This document shows positions 57,901 to 64,000 of a DNA stretch of 64,000 bases, piece by piece. Every line of letters begins with the position of its first letter. Within the stretch, counting starts at the first letter, position 1. The notes beneath the pieces are model-generated. The model saw only the letters and a list, made by a program, of their open reading frames with translations, made no database searches and had not been told where the DNA came from. The translations under genes and the position numbers were made by a program. This DNA is from Heterodera schachtii (Eukaryota > Nematoda > Chromadorea > Rhabditida > Heteroderidae). The stretch lies in contig SIJG01000072.1 of assembly GCA_023374025.1 (NCBI GenBank), forward strand, positions 6,037-70,036, in the 5' to 3' direction.

Positions 57901-60900
57901 TACAAAGGGGATGGCCCACGGACAAAGGACCCACAGACAAATGACCACACCTACAAAGGGGATGGCCCACGGACAAAGGACCTACAAAAATAATTAAATA
58001 GCGGCGCTTTTCGAAATTCGGATTTTTAACAAAATTTCTTTGAAACGGAAAAACTCAATTTCCGGTATTTTAAATTCTGAGCAGCCAGCCCCTTACACAA
58101 ATTTGAATTTGTTAGTTTTCAAAAGGTGCAATATGTTCCGTCCTCGCCATATGAAAAAAAAAAAGATAATCTTTGGATATTTTTATAAAAATCAAAAAAG
58201 AATTGTATTTTTTAAATTTAATAAAAAAAAAATATTTTTTTTAAAAAAGAATTTGTAATCGAGGGACGAACTCAACGCCAGCAGGAAAAGGCACTTTGAG
58301 TAGATACAGCCTCGTAAGATTGCTTTTCCTCTCAACATGGGTAAGAACAAATTCCATATTTAAATGCACAATTTGTTCCATCATTTTAAAAATTGAGAGA
58401 GAAATAAATAAATATAAATCTGGCGCCGCATACAAAAGGATTTGAACCCATGAAGTCCAAAAGAAAGCAGTGTTGGACACTTATCCAACTGAACCACGAG
58501 AAATATGGGAAGCAAACGAAAAATCTAATGCAAATTAAATTAGAAAGTGTTCGCAATTTTCTTTTTTGAGAAGTATTAAGCTTATTTGCCACGCCGAATT
58601 GGATAATAGAGTATTTGTTCTTCAAGAAGCATTAAGCACAGGCATTTATTATTAATAACCGTTTAACTGGATAATTACAACCCAAAACACACTAATGAAT
58701 TAACTAATTACCCTGCTCCCCAACCACCTGCTATTTTGCCCGTCTAATTGAATAATTGGAGTATGCTCTTAAAATTCATTAAACCAAGAATTATTATTAT
58801 TATTATTATTCTAACGAACCGTTAAATGGATAATTAATTAAATACACTAATTAATTAACTAATTACCCCCTCCTCCCCAACCACCTGTTGCTGTCCAATG
58901 GATTGGCGATACAAACGCTCCAACTGTGCATGCTGTTGCGCGTTGATTGCCAACACCGGCGAGCCGGCCGACGACGAAGCCCAACTGCTGCGCCGTTCAG
59001 CACCGCCCATAACACCAGGTGCCAAAGCTAGAGCCCTGTGAGATTGGATTACGGTATTATGAGGGGTGGATCAAGTTTATCGCAAGCGACCTGTCCTCTG
59101 CCCACACCTGTTTGGCATACGGTGTCCGTGTGTGCCGTTGGAACGCTGATGATTGGGCCGATTGGTGCTGCTGGTGTTGTTGTTTTTGTGCATGTCCGGA
59201 AGTGCCCAACAACAACGGGACACCAGCAGTGATTGAGTGGACCTTCAAATTCAAAACCAAAATGGATTAAAACAAAGGAAATCCGAGATAAGAAAAAAAA
59301 ATTTATCTTTCCGGTCATACCAAGTGATTTTTAGGGGCCAGCGGCGCCGCCGGGGAAAATTTAATTAATTTTGTAAAAAGATCAAATTTTAAAATTGGGG
59401 CCTTTGTCAGTGAGGGAAGAGGGGGGAGGGGGGTGGTGATTGACCCCAGCCGCCCCCCCTTTTTTCACGTATTTCCAATAACAGTAAAAACCAGCCGGTA
59501 ATTACCGTACCGGCCGGAATACAGTAGTCTACAAATCGACAAATAAAAATTCTACAACAATTCACTGGGAAAATGAAATATCGATGATTATTTTATTTGC
59601 CACCAAATCAACTGCCCTTAAAGTGCCCGCCCACCCACCGTGTTCCGTTTGCCGGACCCACGCTGGCCGCACAAGTAATACTCGCCCTCCTCCTCCACAC
59701 TGCGCCGCGCGAGCGGTGCCGGATGCCGAGCACCGTTGTGGTGGCGATGCTGCTGGTGATGAACACCGGCGGGAGCAGCGATTGGAGGAGCCGCGCCGGC
59801 GACGACACCGCCGCCACCATTGGCACTAGCGGCGAGCGACTGACGACGACGGCACGGAGAGGCGTTGCCGGCGGAGGAAGAGGACAGTGTGCCATGGCTG
59901 GACGAACAGCGCGTGTTTGGCTGTGAATGTTGTTGTTGCTGTTGCTGATCAGTTGCCATTGCCGATGAAGACAGAGGCGGGGCCGGTGACTGGACCCGCG
60001 GTTGGACACGAAGACGAAGCAGTGCCGGTAGAACAACCGCCAGTACCAGCAGTATTTGCGCCGCTACCACCCATTGTCGAGCAGGCGGCCAACAGGTGGG
60101 CGTAGCTGTTCAGCCCGAGCAGTGCTTCGTTGGCGGATGCGCGGCGCTCCTCTGTGAAAAAGATAGAAATTTCTCGAAAAAAGCAGAAACTATAAGAAAA
60201 TTTAGCACTTTTGTGGAAAATATTTTAAAAAAACTTAAGAATTTTCTTCATAAAATTTTGAAAAAATAGTTAAAAACATTTTACAGAATTTTTTTTTCTT
60301 GAAACTTTCATAAAAAAACGGGGCTCTCGGCGGACGGAGCATAATTTCGATCTATAACTTTTTTCTTTGTAAACCAAATCCAACAATCTTGGTATCATTC
60401 GAAAGCTCTTTACATACTCTATTATCCTTACAAAAAGCAAAAAGATTTTCAAGCAGGGAGAAAATTTATTAAGAAAAAACTTCAAAAATTTCGTCTTTTC
60501 GCAATTTTCATGTATAACTTTGTTTGGTAATTGTCTAATCGCGAAACAGTGACTTAGAAAAAGCTTCTAAACATGTTAAGCTTTCGAATGATAACAAAAA
60601 ATGTTGGATTTGGATGACAAAGAAAAAAGTTATAGACAGTTATAGTGGAAAAACATGATGGCGCCCAACCGTGCGCCCCCCCCCAACTGAAGTAGATCGG
60701 ACGGGGGTGGGAAGGCGAGAAATGTGGGGCAATGGCAACTCGTACAAAAAACGTCATTTGCAAAATCAAGCATAAGCTTAAGCATAAAGCATAGGCCTAA
60801 CCTAAACAGTCGTACGTACGAGTTGTCATGACACCGAGGAATTTAGTGGCACTCTCACAATCAATTTTTTCCGAAAGCGGGAGCAATGTTTGCTGGGTGC

Positions 60901-63474
60901 ACAACATTTCCCGCCCCCCGAGAAATTAAAAAAAAAAAAAATTACTAACTTAGAATTTTTCAAGAAAAAATCTTAGAAAGTTTTTCATAAGAAAATTCTA
61001 AGAAAAAAAAATTTTCGAGAAATTTTCCGCGGTTTTTTGGAAATTTTTTTTAAAAAGTCTTAGTAATTCACCATAAAATTTTTTTTAGAATTTTCTTATG
61101 AAAAAACTTTCTAAGATTTTTTTCTTGAAAAATTTCTAAGTTTGAAAATTTAAAAAAAAAATTTCTCGAGGAGGGGGGGGGGGGGGGGGGACGAGCTGCT
61201 CCCATATTTGCATGCCCCCGTTTTTGATGGCACTGGACTGGAATGTGAAATGGCAGCAATTTATCAAACAACACAAAATGCCTTACGCGTCGGCACGTGC
61301 ATCATGCGCGCCGCGTAGTCCACGAAGGGGAAGTTCTGCAGCGAGACCAGGTTGAGCGCGGCCGCCTGTTGCAGCTGGTGGCGCGCGGCGTCGCTGATCA
61401 CAACGACGCTGCTGCTGTTGGTGGTGCTGCAGCTGTTGCTGCCGGTGTGCTGTTGCTGCAGTTGCGAGGCGAACAGTGCGGCGGCGGAAAAAAATATTTT
61501 TTTTTTTTTAAATTTCAAATGTAGAAATTTTTAAATTTTTCTTACAATTAGGAAAATATTCTATATTTTTATATTTCTAGCTTAACATTTTCCTAATTTT
61601 TAGGGATATGGGGGAGGAAAATGGCGGGGGGGGGGGGGGGGTTGAGCTGCTTCTTTCCCCGCCGGCGCTCAAATTTAAATGTGTGGCTAAGTGGTTTTTG
61701 TAAGATAATACAGGGAAAAAGAGCGAAGGTTCGAGTCCGCTCCACAACATTAGTATTTTTATTTATTTAAAAAAAAATTAAAAATAACGATTTTTGAAGG
61801 TTTTTGCCAACCAAATTGGATGATTTTAGTACCTTTTGAATGTTTCTTGGAAAGGAAAAGCTTTCTCGAAACAAATGCAAATTTGTAAGCATTTTCAATG
61901 GATCGGAAAAAAAAAATCCAATTTTGGCACACCAACCAGCTGCTGCGTTTGCCCATGCGGCCCGCGACGTGTCCACCGCAAATTGTTGGGCGGCTGTCAA
62001 TTAAGAATTAGTAAAAATTGTACAATTAGGCAATTAATTAATTGCCCTCACCAGCGTTCAGCAACGGGTTCAACTGGTGGTACTGTTGCTCCAATGCCAC
62101 ATAGGCCGCACGCTGTTGTTGTTGCTGATCAAATTGGGTTGTTGCCGCTGGTGTCGCGGTCGCGCGTGGCGCCGCCGCCGCAACGCCTCGTCGTCCGGCA
62201 CGGTGGTGGTGCCGCTTCGACTTGTAATAGGAGGAGGAGGAGGACGCGGCAGGAGGAGCGACACATGGCGCGGTATGGTGATGGTTGTGGTGGTGTTGCG
62301 GTTGGGTTGGCGACACCGACGTCGTTGAGGGTGGTGGCGGCGGTGGCACAACCGCAGCCGCCGCGTCGTCTGCCGACGAAACGCCCGCGGATGAGTTCGG
62401 CACCATGCTCCAGTCGCTGGCACTGTCGCTGTCATCCGTCTCTTGCTGAAATTTATGAATGCCAAGATTTTGCAACAACAAAAAAAGGAAGCTAAAAAAA
62501 ATTTTAAAAATTCATATAGTAAAAGAAAAACTTGAAAAATCTTAAAAATTAATTAAGGCAAAAAAAAAATATATTTTTTTAAATGGGTGCCAAATTTTAA
62601 GATAATAATTGCCTTTTTAATGTCCTTGCAAAAATCGGTGGCTTTGTAAAAAGAGTAATGAATTTTTTGAAAAATTTGTTAAAGCTAAAAAATCATTATC
62701 GTTGGGCTGGAGCAGTTCATTTCTTCCGGAATATTTTTTAATTGCAAAATTGAAACGTTTCGAAAAAAATTGAAAATTTTTTTAAGATTCAAGAAAAAAA
62801 AATTCAAATTTTAAAGCGATGTTTTTTGAAAAAGCATCATCAAATTTTTGAAAAATCGCTAGAAAATTTTTAAAATTTTTTCAATTTTTTCGTAGAAAAA
62901 TGACAGGGGGGACGTAGTGCATCCCGCGCGGGATGCGGGCCCGCGCCGATCTTTATTTGTGGATATCTCTCTTAAGGCCATGTGCCTATTGTACGTGCCG
63001 CATCGTATGTATTACATAGTCCGGGCTGGTGGACAGGCTCAGTTTGGCCAGGTGATGGGCGGGGATGGTGGCATGGTGTTGCTGCTCGGCCGGCTCCACA
63101 TTGGCACGGCCGGAGATGATGGAGCCGCGCGAGCCACGCCGCGCGTACTCGCTGTCCAACTGCAAATTGGTGCAACTGCCGCCAACAATTGTGTTCAGCG
63201 CCATGGCAGTCGCTGTTGCGCGTGCGGCGCCGCCGCCACCGAAGACAAGCGGAGATGCCATCATTGCGGCCGCTATTCCACCGTTACTACTACTATTACT
63301 GTTACTACCACTACTGGTGCCACCAATAATGCCGCCAGTGCCGGAGGCGGAAGCAGCCGCTGCGGCAGCAGCGGCGGCTGCAACCGCTTCCGCCTCGCGA
63401 ATGTCGGACAGACGGCTCAACAGCAGTGCGTACGTGCCGAATACGGATGATTCGTAGTTGCGGCCCAACACTTC
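54902..63474 (-). CDS. Large Gln/Ser/Ala-rich protein, possibly an AMPK-related (SIK-type) kinase tail; 5' end outside window
   Basis: Eleven exons: 63016-63474, 62052-62445, 61937-61993, 61287-61487, 59639-60151, 59106-59242, 58885-59035, 57103-57570, 56501-56656, 55890-56067, 54902-55176; about 1000 residues, ending FNEVL and TGA. Phases agree at all but one exon: 59639-60151 is one base out and changes frame near 60000-60070 (indel or missed tiny intron). The exon at 61287-61487 lacks an AG acceptor at the best start. The first exon opens with EVLGRNYESSVFGTYALLLS, resembling the UBA-like helices of AMPK-related kinases (SIK, MARK). Several RRxS sites (RRGSRGS, RRASANE, RRQSLAA, RRSSWAS) and a long Gln/His-rich tail fit SIK/KIN-29, where PKA-type sites bind 14-3-3. 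SDWSMVP resembles a motif in ULK kinases, so that is the alternative. No kinase domain is in the window; it would lie beyond 64000. Identity is tentative; existence of the gene is well supported. Confidence 0.6.
55288..55440. repeat. AT-rich foldback family member
   Basis: AAACGATTTTTGGAAAAATT and its near-inverse around AATTCATCACAAAGTTTTG, as at 27831-28040, in an intron of the large gene. Confidence 0.55.
56187..56485. repeat. GA microsatellite
   Basis: GAGAGAGA with GATAAAGA interruptions, in an intron directly beside the 56501-56656 exon donor. Confidence 0.95.
57665..57988. repeat. 51-bp minisatellite made of three related sub-units
   Basis: About six copies of a 51-bp unit composed of ACAAATGACCACACCG, ACAAAGGGGATGGCCCACGG and ACAAAGGACCCACAG. 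Each sub-unit begins ACAAA(T/G)G. It is in the intron about 95 bases upstream (minus-strand sense) of the 57103-57570 exon. 51 is 17 codons, so it stays open on both strands. Confidence 0.95.
58425..58502 (-). other. tRNA-like sequence (degenerate or unusual)
   Basis: The minus strand reads CGTGGTTCAGTTGGATAAG (A box) ... ATGGGTTCAAATCC (B box). The middle arm is a six-base GTCCAA/TTGGAC helix with a 12-base loop, and the acceptor strands do not pair. In an intron of the large gene. Confidence 0.45.
59338..59360. repeat. Dispersed GC hairpin core (partial)
   Basis: GGCCAGCGGCGCCGCCGGGG, followed by an AT stretch and G-tract as in the 45871-46262 element. A partial copy in an intron. Confidence 0.6.
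60350..60640. repeat. Foldback of the TATCATTCGAAAGCT family
   Basis: CTATAACTTTTTTCTTTGTA ... CTTGGTATCATTCGAAAGCT recurs inverted as GCTTTCGAATGATAACAA ... AAGAAAAAAGTTATAG. The same words form the centre of 45100-45385 and part of the SINE-like body. Confidence 0.8.
60951..61200. repeat. AT-rich foldback with G-tract and GAGCTGCTCCC end
   Basis: TTAGAATTTTTCAAGAAAAA ... TTTTTCATAAGAAAATTCTAA recurs inverted at 61085-61140, then AT-rich sequence, an 18-base G-tract and GACGAGCTGCTCCC. Most complete member of the intron-resident family described at 27831. Confidence 0.75.
61679..61905 (+). mobile_element. tRNA-derived SINE-like element, with body
   Basis: ATGTGTGGCTAAGTGGTTTT ... AAGGTTCGAGTCCGC, then CAACCAAATTGGATGATTTT and GGAAAGGAAAAGCTTTC. 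In an intron of the large gene, antisense to it. Confidence 0.7.
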
Positions 63475-63569
63475 CTGTTTTAATATTTAATAATTAGTTA
63501 AATATATAATAAAAATGCTGTCTATGGTCCAAAAAATCTTGACGCGACTTTTCTGTCGGCGACTTTTGT

Positions 63570-63645
63570 GGCGCGCCGGAGGGAATCGAACCCACGACTC
63601 AACCATGTTTCCTTGGACAGCTTTACCACTGAACTACCAAGACAT
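63570..63645 (-). other. tRNA-like sequence (degenerate)
   Basis: The minus strand reads TTGGTAGTTCAGTGGTAAAG (A box) ... GTGGGTTCGATTCCCTC (B box and T stem). The acceptor ends do not pair. Size is near that of a tRNA. Confidence 0.45.
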
Positions 63646-63922
63646 TCTGTTTTGTTTTTTAAAAAGGTTTTAGACAAAAATGTGTAAAAAAAAATTTCGG
63701 CACAACCGGACCCCTTTCTACTCCAAAAAGAATTTTTTGGGAAAATCGCGGCACACACAAAAAAAAAAACAGCAACGCATTCATTTAGTTCACTCAGATG
63801 GCCCCTGTGCCGCAGGTCGTCTTTGAGTGAAAAGCGCTTTTGCTTTAAAAGCCGCAAGCTTTCCATTCTCGGCAGGCACACTTTCATCATTGTGAACCAA
63901 ATGATGGCACAATAAATGGTAT

Positions 63923-63999
63923 AAACGCTGGTGGGACTCGAACCCCTATCACATTTTTTGTTTTGCTGTGTACACAACAAAACACCACTGCGCTACGTT
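63923..63999 (-). other. tRNA-like sequence with long middle hairpin
   Basis: The minus strand reads AACGTAGCGCAGTGG ... GGGGTTCGAGTCCCACC and ends CAGCGTT. The acceptor strands pair in five or six of seven positions. The middle arm is a nine-pair helix (GTTTTGTTG with CAGCAAAAC) and a six-base loop instead of a normal anticodon arm. Confidence 0.45.
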
Positions 64000-64000
64000 G

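Noticed and set aside
57589..57997. Frames of 100-145 codons on both strands
   Set aside because: Translation of the 51-bp minisatellite located in an intron.

Overview
Eukaryotic nuclear DNA, most likely a nematode; a plant-parasitic (cyst-nematode-like) genome is my guess, not a proof. The sequence is AT-rich with homopolymer and G/C tracts. The genes have many short, GC-richer exons joined by GT-AG introns (one possible GC-AG), and the window is crowded with small inverted-repeat transposons, minisatellites and foldback repeats. I see no bacterial operons, ribosome binding sites, CRISPR arrays or rRNA. Exons were joined by reading splice sites and checking that codon phase is kept across each junction.

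Left part (1-13.5 kb): a minisatellite inside an unrecognised reading frame; a six-exon protein-kinase-like gene on the minus strand (1998-5600) whose intron holds a transposon inside a foldback repeat; then a decayed BEL/Pao retrotransposon (minus) split by a Ty3/gypsy element (7096-11824). The Ty3 element has two LTRs that I read as identical and a 5-bp target duplication. A tandem repeat with GC hairpins follows (13.0-13.5 kb).

Middle part (13.8-24 kb): an amplified family of genes encoding small, apparently secreted proteins with repeated helix-turn-helix-like units (copies at 14.3-15.9, 17.5-18.3, 18.8-19.1 and 20.1-21.2 kb, and again at 43.7-45.7 kb), then a six-exon gene with CCHC zinc knuckles (21772-23707).

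Centre (25-41 kb): two head-to-tail genes on the minus strand, each encoding a short relative of the ER chaperone HYOU1/GRP170 whose Hsp70-type ATPase domain runs straight into the C-terminal helical region, without the usual beta-sandwich substrate-binding domain. Right part (42-64 kb): further secreted-HTH copies, nested hAT-like elements, a five-exon nitrobindin-like gene with a signal peptide (47847-49859), and a large Gln/Ser/Ala-rich gene (54902-63474 and beyond) that may be an AMPK-related/SIK-type kinase tail. The genes look independent; the common theme is heavy colonisation of introns by short foldback and hAT-like elements.

Long stretches without a supported gene: 1200-2000 (AT-rich, nothing seen), 2450-3400 (AT-rich, intron of the kinase gene), 41040-43700 (AT-rich; fragments of dispersed repeats and a minisatellite), 49860-54900 (G/C tracts, a GA microsatellite and one unexplained GC-rich block).
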